Shown here piece after piece: positions 1 to 6,567 of a DNA stretch of 12,128 bases. A model generated the notes under the pieces. That model searched no databases. It saw only the letters and a list, made by a program, of their open reading frames with translations, and was not told where the DNA came from. Location: contig JAFYRZ010000089.1 of NCBI GenBank assembly GCA_017546745.1, positions 1 through 12,128 on the forward strand. The letters are read 5' to 3'. Source of the DNA: Clostridia bacterium (GTDB lineage: Bacteria; Bacillota_A; Clostridia; Oscillospirales; CAG-272). How positions within the stretch are numbered: the stretch's first letter is position 1; every line of letters begins with the position of its first letter. Both the position numbers and the translations under genes were made by a program.

Positions 1-556
1 AGGAGAGGTAAATAACAATCCCCTCACCGACCGTGCCCGCCGTGCCGAGCGACATGGAAAGATCCTCTAACCTCTTGCCGATAATATCCTCGTCAAGCCC
101 CAAAACGGCAGAGCTCATTATATAAAATCCCGCGCCAAGGGTGTATTCTACAAGCCCCTCGGTAAGCGTCGTTGCGCCCTTTATCGCACCTTCGTCGGTG
201 TATGCGTGATACCTGAAAAGAATAAGGTCGCCAACACCCATCTCGCCCTCAGTCTTGTACTGTCCGAGACCCGAAAGCTCGCGATATTTCACCTGTGAGC
301 GCATAATAAGCTCGGATATCTCGAGGGCGGTCGGCTCGGCAGCGTTGACCTCAAGCACGTAGTTAAGATAGCTCTCGCGGTCGATCTCTATATACTTCCC
401 AAGCTCGTCATTTAAGTAATCAACCCTGCGCGAAAGAAGCGACGGAATAACGAGCGCCGCTACGATGCCGAAAACGAGCGCAAAAAGTGCCGCGATAGCC
501 GAAATTATTATGATTTTGCGCCGCTTTTCCTCGGCATTAAGTATCTTTTTTTCCAT
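1..556 (-). CDS. Membrane-anchored FKBP-like peptidyl-prolyl isomerase (partial, C-terminus off the left edge)
   Basis: An open frame of 185 codons begins at the ATG at 554-556 and runs off the window with no stop. The first 12 residues are charged (MEKKILNAEEKRRK), then residues 14-41 form one hydrophobic helix (IIIISAIAALFALVFGIVAAL). This suggests a signal anchor with the rest outside the membrane. Residues 45-100 look helical. From residue 107 the pattern GVGDLILFRYHAYTDEG, then LVEYTLGAGFYI at 135-146 and LGLDEDIIGK at 152-161, follows the FKBP layout of a GD-V-x-Y strand, the x-x-LG-x-G segment and the F-x-x-x-L-x-G helix. FKBP proteins speed up cis-trans isomerisation at proline; activity here is unproven. 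Codon use and the ribosome binding site support a real gene. It is coupled to rnhA, whose stop overlaps its ribosome binding site. The alternative is a trigger-factor-like chaperone without isomerase activity. Confidence 0.82.
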   Translation of the reverse strand, partial: MEKKILNAEEKRRKIIIISAIAALFALVFGIVAALVIPSLLSRRVDYLNDELGKYIEIDRESYLNYVLEVNAAEPTALEISELIMRSQVKYRELSGLGQYKTEGEMGVGDLILFRYHAYTDEGAIKGATTLTEGLVEYTLGAGFYIMSSAVLGLDEDIIGKRLEDLSMSLGTAGTVGEGIVIYLS

Positions 557-567
557 ATCCTACCTCA
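557..567 (-). promoter_or_regulatory. Ribosome binding site overlapping the rnhA stop codon
   Basis: On the minus strand the sequence reads TTTTGAGGTAGGATATG. The TGA stop of rnhA (565-567) forms part of the GAGG Shine-Dalgarno core, which lies 6 nt before the ATG at 554-556. This fixes the start of the FKBP-like gene and suggests translational coupling between the two genes. Confidence 0.75.
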
Positions 568-1011
568 AAAGGGCATAGTCGGGATAGAGTCGGCAAACTC
601 GGTCGCGAGCCTGTCGCATCTTTCGTTATAATCGTGTCCGTTGTGTCCGCGCACCCAAACGAAGGTTACCTCGTGGCGACGGGTAAGCTCTAAGAGCTTT
701 ATCCAAAGGTCGGGGTTTTTGACCTCCTCCTTGCCGCGCCTCCAGCCGCTTTTCTCCCAGCCATAGACCCAGCCCTCAAGAAATGCGTCAACGACGTACT
801 TCGAGTCGGAGTAAAGGGTGACCTTACACTCCTCCTTAAGCGCCGAAAGCCCCTCGATTGCCGCGGTAAGCTCCATGCGGTTGTTGGTGGTCTGTGCCGC
901 ACCGCCCGACATTTCCTTTTCGTATTTTCCATAAACGAGGATTGCTCCCCATCCTCCGCGCCCCGGGTTTCCCCTGCAAGCACCGTCCGTATAAAGCTGA
1001 ATCTCCTTCAT
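565..1011 (-). CDS. rnhA: Ribonuclease HI
   Basis: This 148-residue protein is a full-length ribonuclease HI (E. coli has 155 residues). The enzyme cuts the RNA strand of RNA-DNA hybrids in the cytoplasm, clearing R-loops and leftover primers, and needs a divalent metal. The N-terminal strand YTDGACRGNPG carries the first catalytic aspartate (D9). E47 (in NNRMELTA), D69 (in LYSDSKYV) and D133 (in NERCDRLA) complete the DEDD set, and H123 in WVRGHNGH is the usual catalytic-loop histidine. All sit one position before their E. coli counterparts. The start at 1009-1011 has an AAAGGAG ribosome binding site 6 nt upstream. Its stop overlaps the ribosome binding site of the FKBP-like gene, so the two are probably transcribed together. 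I saw no clear promoter in the upstream spacer, which carries the hairpin array. Confidence 0.98.
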   Translation of the reverse strand: MKEIQLYTDGACRGNPGRGGWGAILVYGKYEKEMSGGAAQTTNNRMELTAAIEGLSALKEECKVTLYSDSKYVVDAFLEGWVYGWEKSGWRRGKEEVKNPDLWIKLLELTRRHEVTFVWVRGHNGHDYNERCDRLATEFADSIPTMPF

Positions 1012-1041
1012 ACAGGCTCCTTTGTAAGAATTAGTGAAGAA

Positions 1042-1061
1042 TGAATAGTGAATAGTGAATA
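1042..1061. repeat. Short tandem heptamer repeat (TGAATAG)
   Basis: The plus strand reads tgaatag tgaatag tgaata, nearly three copies of a 7-nt unit, just upstream of rnhA and directly beside the hairpin array. Similar words (gtgaagaatga) precede it. It is most likely part of the same intergenic repeat element as the array. Confidence 0.7.
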
Positions 1062-1067
1062 ATTAAC

Positions 1068-1173
1068 GTTCGCGAAGCGAACATATCACGCGCCCGAAGG
1101 GTGCATATCACGTCCGAAGGACATATCACGTTCGCAGAGCGAACATATCACTCGCCCGAAGGGGCGAATATCC
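1068..1173. repeat. Array of five small hairpins separated by ATATCAC
   Basis: Five perfect or near-perfect palindromes occur at 1068-1082, 1090-1104, 1112-1122, 1130-1144 and 1152-1167. Each of the first four is followed by an exact ATATCAC (1083-1089, 1105-1111, 1123-1129, 1145-1151); the fifth is followed by the decayed form ATATCC. The stems are 4 to 6 bp with 3- or 4-nt loops, mostly GAA (TTC on the minus strand). The stem sequences differ between units while the joining word stays fixed. In the second unit one pair is G-T. It lies between the terminator-like hairpin of the lipoprotein gene and rnhA. It is not a CRISPR, since the constant part is only 7 nt and the variable parts are palindromes. 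It is probably a dispersed intergenic repeat, either mobile in the manner of a REP element or structural in RNA. Confidence 0.85.
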
Positions 1174-1180
1174 TCTTATT

Positions 1181-1213
1181 CCCGAAAGGGCTGCCTCAAA
1201 ACGAGACAGCCCC
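1181..1213 (-). terminator. Hairpin ending the lipoprotein transcript (weak T-tract)
   Basis: A stem of GGGCTG (1188-1193) with CAGCCC (1207-1212) continues past one C-A mismatch into CTC/GAG around an AAAAC loop. It starts 13 nt beyond the stop codon of the 682-residue lipoprotein gene. On the minus strand it is followed by a second tiny hairpin, CCCTTTCGGG (1181-1190), and only a short run of T, so it is an imperfect intrinsic terminator. It could also be an RNA 3'-end stabiliser. Confidence 0.55.
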
Positions 1214-1225
1214 TTAAGTTTGTTA

Positions 1226-3274
1226 TTAGTCCTCAGTAATGATGGTGTAGGTTACGTTGTCGAACTTGATCTTGCCGTCAACGTACTCGATCTCAAAGTC
1301 GTACTTTGCATCGGGATCAGACTCAAGAGCGGTCTTATAAGCCTCGATAGCAGCCTTCTCACCGTCAACGTAGAGAAGCTCGGTAAAGAGCTTATCAAAC
1401 TGGTAAGCAAGCTTAAAGCCGATATCGCCGTAAGAGCCTACGTAGTAGCTGTAATTACCGTCGTCGTAGGTAAGCTCCTTGTAGTCCTTATCGCTGATAA
1501 GAAGACCGTAAACGTTTGCAACGTAGTAGATCTTAACCGCGCGCTCAACGAACTGACGAGCGTCGTCTCTTACTCTGTCGCAAGCCTCTTCAAACGTAAG
1601 CTTGGTGGTAGCGCCCTCCTCGGTTCTGGTATCGATAAGATACTGCTTGAAGGTGCCGTAGATGGAGTAGTTGGAAACGGTCTTACCGTCAACGGTAGCG
1701 GTGCCGGTGTAGAAGGTAGCCTCTGCGTTCTCGTAGAGGATCTCGTACATCTCCTCAACAGCCTTCTCGGGAAGAAGAACGTTACCTTTAGCGTCCTTGT
1801 TCATCTCGAGCTTGTCGATGATGTGGAAGATAGCGTCTGCAACGTTAGCGATGATCTCAGCGTTGTAGTTATCCTCAAGGGTATCCTCGGTGTAGGTCTT
1901 GAAATCTGCAAGAGCCGCCGCGTCGATGCCCTCGATAGCCTCGATCTTCTTGAGTCTTGCATCAAGGTAGCCCTCGTATCTGGTGGTTACCTGAGTAGTG
2001 GTCTCGGAGCTCGACTCCTTGGTAGCGTAAGAGGGATATTTAATGTAGTAGAAGATATCGGAGAGAGAAAGCTTATCGCCGGTAGCGGTCGCGGTGGAGT
2101 CACCGTTGATAAGGGTCTCAAGAGTAAGGTCGCCGTTCTTAAGTGCAAGGGTCTCATCGGAGAATACGTCTGCGGTGATGCTGTCACCAAGGATGTCCTC
2201 GATGATCTCTCTTGCGGTAACGTCTGCCTCAGCGGGAGAATCGGTGTAGTATGCGGGGAATACGTAGTAGGTAAGCTTCTTAGCCTTAAGAGAAACGTTA
2301 TCGATGGTAGAGGTACCAACGGTCATAACGGGCTTAGCGGTGGTAGAAGCCTCGGGATAGGGAGTGTACTCGAATACGATGGGAGCGTAAAGGCCTGCCG
2401 CATTGGTGGAGTCCTCAACGATCCAGTTGATCTTTACGTTAGTGAAGGAGTAGTAGCCTGCAACGTCACCCTTAGGAAGAGAGAAGTCTGCAACGGAGCC
2501 AACGCCCTTATCCTTAAAGGAGTTGTAGAGTGCGGTGGTGTACTCGTCGCCCTCAACAGCCCAAAGACGCATATTGGTGTAGGTCTCCTTCTTCTGGGTG
2601 GTAACGCCCTCTGCGTCAACCTCGGTCCAGGTCTTGGTGTAGGTTACGTAGATAACCTGACCGTCCTTAACCTTGTTAGAGGAGGAGGTAAGTCTGTCGT
2701 AGTTGTTACCGACAACTGCCTCTGCGGTCTCGTCGGTGTCCTCGGTCTCGGGATTATCTGCAACTGCGTCCTTAGATGCAAGGAACTCGAAGTTAGCGTT
2801 TGCCCAAGCATCAAGGAATGCCTTCTCAAAGCTGTCGTCCTTAACGATGTTAAGGCCGAGAAGAACCTCGAGCGCGTTTCCGGTCATGTTGGAGGCAAAG
2901 AAGGTCTTGCCCGCAAGAGCCTCGGGATTGTTAGAAAGAGCGGTGATCTCACCCTCGGGAAGAGCGTCCTGATCTACTGCGAAGTAGTAGAAATAAACTG
3001 CGTCGCCGTCAGCTGCGGTGCCGTCGGTCTTCTTCTCGCCGAGAATGGAGTAAGCGGTAAGAAGCGCGTCAGCGAGCTTCTTTGCTCTGATCTCGGGGTC
3101 GGTGGTGTAGTCGCCGTCCTTGATCTCAAGCTTTGCGAAAAGCTCCTTGATCTCGTTAGCGGTGGTCTTAACGTAATTGCCCATATCGTCTTCGGAGTAG
3201 CTGTATCCACAGCTTGCGAGAACGCCTACTGCAAGTGCGATAAGAAGGAGGAATGCTATGATTCTTTTCTTCAT
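1226..3274 (-). CDS. Lipoprotein resembling an extracytoplasmic trigger factor/FKBP foldase
   Basis: This is a 682-residue secreted lipoprotein. Residues 1-21 form a signal peptide with lipobox LASC, so C22 would be lipidated and the protein held on the outer face of the membrane. Two stretches look FKBP-like: about 86-160 (DGDAVYFYY, then LEVLLGLNI and FEKAFLDA) and about 202-290 (VKDGQVIYVTYTKTW, a DAEG turn, then LYNSFKDKGVGSVADFSL and a closing strand YYSFTNVKINWI). The part from about 455 to 645 looks like the helical C-terminal arms of trigger factor: an acidic helix around NAEIIANVADAIFHIIDKLEM, then LPEKAVEEMYEIL at 501-513, and FVERAVKIYYVANVYGLLISDKDYKEL at 575-601 (here given as two parts, FVERAVKIYYVANVYG and LLISDKDYKEL). 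Residues 170-186 and 417-431 are Ser/Thr/Glu-rich linkers. The ATG is preceded by GAAAGGA 11 nt upstream. It has its own promoter and is flanked by hairpins at both ends, so it is probably monocistronic. The role in folding exported proteins is inferred; a plain family-less lipoprotein is the alternative. Confidence 0.85.
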   Translation of the reverse strand: MKKRIIAFLLLIALAVGVLASCGYSYSEDDMGNYVKTTANEIKELFAKLEIKDGDYTTDPEIRAKKLADALLTAYSILGEKKTDGTAADGDAVYFYYFAVDQDALPEGEITALSNNPEALAGKTFFASNMTGNALEVLLGLNIVKDDSFEKAFLDAWANANFEFLASKDAVADNPETEDTDETAEAVVGNNYDRLTSSSNKVKDGQVIYVTYTKTWTEVDAEGVTTQKKETYTNMRLWAVEGDEYTTALYNSFKDKGVGSVADFSLPKGDVAGYYSFTNVKINWIVEDSTNAAGLYAPIVFEYTPYPEASTTAKPVMTVGTSTIDNVSLKAKKLTYYVFPAYYTDSPAEADVTAREIIEDILGDSITADVFSDETLALKNGDLTLETLINGDSTATATGDKLSLSDIFYYIKYPSYATKESSSETTTQVTTRYEGYLDARLKKIEAIEGIDAAALADFKTYTEDTLEDNYNAEIIANVADAIFHIIDKLEMNKDAKGNVLLPEKAVEEMYEILYENAEATFYTGTATVDGKTVSNYSIYGTFKQYLIDTRTEEGATTKLTFEEACDRVRDDARQFVERAVKIYYVANVYGLLISDKDYKELTYDDGNYSYYVGSYGDIGFKLAYQFDKLFTELLYVDGEKAAIEAYKTALESDPDAKYDFEIEYVDGKIKFDNVTYTIITED

Positions 3275-3317
3275 TTTATTATAGATCCTTTCGGGAAAAT
3301 TTAATCGTCTTTACAAC

Positions 3318-3347
3318 GGCAAAAAAACCGCTTCGTGCGGTATTGCC
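3318..3347 (-). promoter_or_regulatory. 5'-end stem-loop of the lipoprotein mRNA
   Basis: On the minus strand GGCAA (3343-3347) pairs with TTGCC (3318-3322), and inside this ACCGC (3337-3341) pairs with GCGGT (3327-3331) around an ACGAA loop. The inner stem is followed by seven T. The expected start of transcription, 6 to 7 nt after the -10 box, falls on its first GG, so the RNA would begin with this hairpin. It looks like a terminator but is only about 25 nt from the start site, so a 5' stabilising structure is more likely. Confidence 0.5.
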
Positions 3348-3352
3348 ACACT

Positions 3353-3381
3353 ATTATATCACAATGTTTCAAAAAAAGCAA
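3353..3381 (-). promoter_or_regulatory. Sigma-A type promoter with extended -10 for the lipoprotein gene
   Basis: The -10 box is a perfect TATAAT (3353-3358) preceded by TGA, making an extended TGnTATAAT. A weak -35, TTGCTT (3376-3381), lies at the ideal 17-nt distance. The leader to the ATG is about 72 nt. Confidence 0.75.
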
Positions 3382-3386
3382 ACATT
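3363..3386. promoter_or_regulatory. Inverted repeat over the -35 box (possible operator)
   Basis: AATGTTT (3363-3369) and AAACATT (3380-3386) form perfect 7-bp arms 10 nt apart. They cover the -35 and part of the spacer of the lipoprotein promoter. The size suits a dimeric repressor, but no regulator gene is in the window and the sequence is AT-rich, so chance is possible. Confidence 0.35.
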
Positions 3387-3418
3387 TTTTATAATATTAA
3401 TAAAAAATTTTTAATTTT

Positions 3419-3470
3419 GACCTCTTCGGGAGGGCAAAGCGTCTTTTTTCGCCTACCCTCCCCGGGGGTC
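3419..3470 (-). terminator. Long GC-rich hairpin at the end of the ABC operon
   Basis: Just 11 nt past the stop of the 1017-residue gene, GACC pairs with GGTC at the base. Above it GGGAGGG pairs with CCCTCCC, and an inner GCG/CGC closes a loop with an A-run. No T-run follows directly; TTTTTT comes about 11 nt later in an AT-rich stretch. It probably ends or protects the operon transcript, but efficiency is uncertain. Confidence 0.5.
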
Positions 3471-3481
3471 AAAGCTTCTCT

Positions 3482-6400
3482 TTACCTATCCTCGGGGAGA
3501 ATGGGAAGAAGCTCGGGGTCTACCGGGCGCGCGTTAAGAAGATCGTCAAACGCGAAGATGATCTTCTTAAATGCAAAGGTAGAAAGATAGAAATCGGAGG
3601 TGCGGTTAGAAACGACGCCGTCAGAATACTCGTACCAGATAGATACCATAACGCGCCTGTCGTCGATCCTCGTAAATCCATAGCAATACTTGGTGTCGCT
3701 CTTGACCGTCTTGAATTTAAGAGTGAGAAGATATTCCGCCTCTGCGTTTGCCAGTCTTTCCTCTGCCGCGAGCTTATCCGCCTCGTCAACGAGCCCGTCG
3801 TAGTGGAGCGAGTACATCATACGCAGAAGATACTTAAAGTTACCCGTGCCCGCGTTGTCATATCCGCTGTTCGGTTTTCCCGAGGTGTCAAGATAAAACT
3901 CGCCAAGCCAAGCCCGGCTCTTATTCTTCTGTGCAAGGTAGCGGGTGAAGGCATTCTCCGAGGCATCGCCCGAGAGATAACCCATAATGGTGATAAGGTC
4001 GTACTTGGTGGGGGTCACGTTATCCGGAACCTGGCTCTCGTTTCCGTAGACCTTTCCGCCGGCGAGGTAGACCGGATCGTGGTCAAACTCGAACCTGTAA
4101 TCTCCATAGAATTCCGTGAGATTAAAGCTTGCCTCGACCGTGTCGATCTTGCTTACGTCGATCATAAGAAGATTTCGCCTTGCCCAAAGCTCAACGAAGG
4201 AGGACTCAAGGAAGTCGAAATCCGCGCCGTTTACGGAGGCAACTATGTCGTACATCTCCGAGCCGATATAGCGAAGTCCGGTCACGGGGTCGGTCTCGCT
4301 TATATAGAGCGTATAGCCGATGACCTCGTACCACGCGTAGTCGTTAAGCTCGGTGCCGACCGCGTACTGCGGCTCGTAGATACCTCTCGGAAGCTCGAAA
4401 TAAATGGTATGAGCGTAAAGCCCGTATTTCTCCATAACCTCGGGCGTGATGCCGACGGCAACCGTCTCAATGCCCTTAAGGCCGAGGGAGGAGCTTGCGC
4501 TCTCGCCGATACCGCCAAGCAGGGCGACGAGCGTCTCGCAGGATGCCGCGTTTATCGCGTAAACTCTGTTAGAGCTCGTGGGGTCGAATTTCTCGATAGA
4601 GTTATCGTAGATAGACTCGCCAAAGAAGGGATCTCTGTCCGAGTCGTTGATAAAGCCAAAGGAGGTTACGATCTCGCTTCTTACAGCGTAAAGGATCTCC
4701 TTTGCCTCGTAGGTTATAAAATCGTAAAGCGGCTGGCAGTATCTGTAATTGGTGCTTGCCACAAGGTTCTGGTTAAGATCCATGGGCTTGCCGATAAGGA
4801 ACTGCTTTATGCCGTAGTAGGGGTCGGTGTCGTCGGTTATCTCGGAGAGATAAAGGGTAACGGTATCGACCTCGGTCACCTTAACACCGTTTTCCGCGGT
4901 GTAGAAGCGGAAGGAAACGACGGAATTTTCCGTGACCTTTTCCTGGTACTTGCCCGCCTCGGTGGTAACCTTAAAGATGTCGGTGATAACGACGGTCGTT
5001 GCGACCCTGTACTCCTCATTATCCTCGGAGCAGTCGATCTCAAAGACGTAATTCGGGGTATCGCCAACGCTCATTGCCGAGAGTGCCGCGCCAACCTCTG
5101 CGGGAAGCTCCGCGAGCTTCACTATCGCGTGGGCAACCCTTGCGCCGTTTGCCGCCTCGCCGTCTACCGTGTAGGTGTAGGCGATCTTTACCGCATCACA
5201 GCCGAGAACGGGTGTGCCCGCGGCAGCATTTTCGCCGCCCTCGCCAAGCACCGCCTCGATAGCGGTAACGGTATAGACGTACTTAGTGACCTCGCCGGTC
5301 TTTATCTCTGCATCCTTTTTGCCGAGGGTCACCGAGAGGGTCAAATTCTCCTGCTTACCGACGGTAGCGTTATCCGCCTCGCCCGTCTTGCCGAGGAGCT
5401 TATTTATCGCGTAGATATAATCCGCCTCGCTCTTTATCCTCGAAAGATCAAGCTCAAGGGTAACGTCGCTGCCGCGGTAGTAGCCGTCGGCATCGACTCC
5501 GGCAAAGGGATCGTCTCCGCCCGGGAGCTCCTTGCCGTAATCTATCGGCGTTTTCGCATCAAAGATACCAACGAGAAGATCGTTGTCCCCGATAAACCAG
5601 GGAGACGTGCCGGTTATCTCTTCTCCGTCCTTGACGTAGTAATACCTGATATTACCATCCTCATCCACCTCGTAGGTGTAGACGGTGTTGGTATACTGCT
5701 GATAGTTCGGGGTGAACATCGGCTCGTAGATGCCGTCCGAGGAAAGTCCCGCGGAAACGAGGGTCGTGTGGAGGAAGGACTCAAAGTTTACGAGAGCGTA
5801 ATCAAAGTAATTGGTTCTCGTTACGTAAACGTAGGGTCTGTCGTCCACGGTGAAATAATAGGTAGAGCCGTTTACGGTCTTTTTTCCGATGGTGATCGAG
5901 TGCTTCTCCTCGACCTGATTACCGTCCTCTCCGGTTCTGGTATAGGTAAAGAGAATTACCGTCTTTTCATCGTCAAAGCCGTATTTTTTAAGCTGTGCCG
6001 CCCTCTCGGTGGCATCAGAGGAAAGCTCGATACGGTCGTTGAAGTAAAGCGCACCGAGCGCCGAGGTGATATAGGTTATCTTCGGCGAGGATGCGGTAGT
6101 CGTGGAGCTCGTGTAGGCGAAAAGCTCCTGGTAATCAAAGTAGGAGTCCGCAAAGGCGATATCCGGAATGTAGGTCTGTATCTCACCGTCAGCGCCCGTG
6201 TAGGACATAACGAAATTGTTACCGTAAACGCTTGCGCCAAGCCTCGTCAGAGCAAACGAAAGAGTAAGATCGCTATCCCCGTTTTGCTTGTTGATAACGA
6301 TGTTCTTCATCCTCGAGGACTCGATCAGGGGGTAAGCAATAGGAATGCCCGCGTAGTAGGACTCGCCCGGGGTAAGCTCGAGGTCAAAGTCGTCGTCATC

Positions 6401-6535
6401 CTTACCGCCATCACCTCCGCCCGAGAGCGCGCCTATTATGAAATACGCGCCGACGAGAATAGCGACAACGAGAAGAAGGGCAACGGCGCCTATCAGCTTT
6501 TTATCGGTTTTGGTTATATTTTTCTTGTCTATCAT
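3482..6535 (-). CDS. Large membrane-anchored protein with two DUF4340-like regions
   Basis: This 1017-residue protein has a short charged N-terminus, one membrane helix (about 14-36), then a Gly/Asp-rich linker (GGGDGGKDDDDFD), so nearly all of it is probably extracytoplasmic. Residues 75-260 fit the DUF4340 pattern: a strand KNIVINKQNG, then AAQLKKYGFDDEKTVILF, SITIGKKTVNGSTYYFTV and DRPYVYVTRTNYFDYAL. A second such unit appears at 690-800 (VMEKYGLYAHTIYF, YTLYISET, MYDIVASV, FVELWARRNLLMIDVSKI) and ends near SDFYLSTFAFKKIIFAFDDLL. Between them, about 446-520 and 533-590 resemble FKBP-like units (VKIAYTYTVDGEAANG with AALSAMSVGD; VVSFRFYTAENG with IKQFLIGKPM). DUF4340 proteins are often encoded beside Gld-type ABC genes, and this is the last gene of that operon, 32 nt after a GldG-like gene. 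The AAGGA site 9 nt before the ATG supports the start. The function is unknown; it probably belongs to the transporter complex. It is clearly longer than a single-DUF4340 protein. Confidence 0.85.
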   Translation of the reverse strand: MIDKKNITKTDKKLIGAVALLLVVAILVGAYFIIGALSGGGDGGKDDDDFDLELTPGESYYAGIPIAYPLIESSRMKNIVINKQNGDSDLTLSFALTRLGASVYGNNFVMSYTGADGEIQTYIPDIAFADSYFDYQELFAYTSSTTTASSPKITYITSALGALYFNDRIELSSDATERAAQLKKYGFDDEKTVILFTYTRTGEDGNQVEEKHSITIGKKTVNGSTYYFTVDDRPYVYVTRTNYFDYALVNFESFLHTTLVSAGLSSDGIYEPMFTPNYQQYTNTVYTYEVDEDGNIRYYYVKDGEEITGTSPWFIGDNDLLVGIFDAKTPIDYGKELPGGDDPFAGVDADGYYRGSDVTLELDLSRIKSEADYIYAINKLLGKTGEADNATVGKQENLTLSVTLGKKDAEIKTGEVTKYVYTVTAIEAVLGEGGENAAAGTPVLGCDAVKIAYTYTVDGEAANGARVAHAIVKLAELPAEVGAALSAMSVGDTPNYVFEIDCSEDNEEYRVATTVVITDIFKVTTEAGKYQEKVTENSVVSFRFYTAENGVKVTEVDTVTLYLSEITDDTDPYYGIKQFLIGKPMDLNQNLVASTNYRYCQPLYDFITYEAKEILYAVRSEIVTSFGFINDSDRDPFFGESIYDNSIEKFDPTSSNRVYAINAASCETLVALLGGIGESASSSLGLKGIETVAVGITPEVMEKYGLYAHTIYFELPRGIYEPQYAVGTELNDYAWYEVIGYTLYISETDPVTGLRYIGSEMYDIVASVNGADFDFLESSFVELWARRNLLMIDVSKIDTVEASFNLTEFYGDYRFEFDHDPVYLAGGKVYGNESQVPDNVTPTKYDLITIMGYLSGDASENAFTRYLAQKNKSRAWLGEFYLDTSGKPNSGYDNAGTGNFKYLLRMMYSLHYDGLVDEADKLAAEERLANAEAEYLLTLKFKTVKSDTKYCYGFTRIDDRRVMVSIWYEYSDGVVSNRTSDFYLSTFAFKKIIFAFDDLLNARPVDPELLPILPEDR

Positions 6536-6567
6536 GTGTTTTTCCTTTCAGCGTAAGCTCTCATAAA

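Noticed and set aside
1068..1173. CRISPR array
   Set aside because: The constant word is only 7 nt and the units between are palindromes of 11 to 16 nt. No cas genes are present.
1188..1212. Terminal inverted repeat of an insertion sequence
   Set aside because: The arms are close together with a 5-nt loop, no transposase or matching distant end is seen, and the position just after a stop codon fits a transcript end.
1220..3304. 694-codon plus-strand frame opposite the lipoprotein gene
   Set aside because: The sense frame has a signal peptide, lipobox, ribosome binding site and promoter. The antisense product is Val/Leu/Gly-rich with no recognisable domain and no proper ribosome binding site.
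3803..6556. 917-codon plus-strand frame opposite the DUF4340-like gene
   Set aside because: It is a shadow of the operon gene, with Arg/Val-rich composition and no family marks. The sense frame fits the operon in spacing and ribosome binding site.
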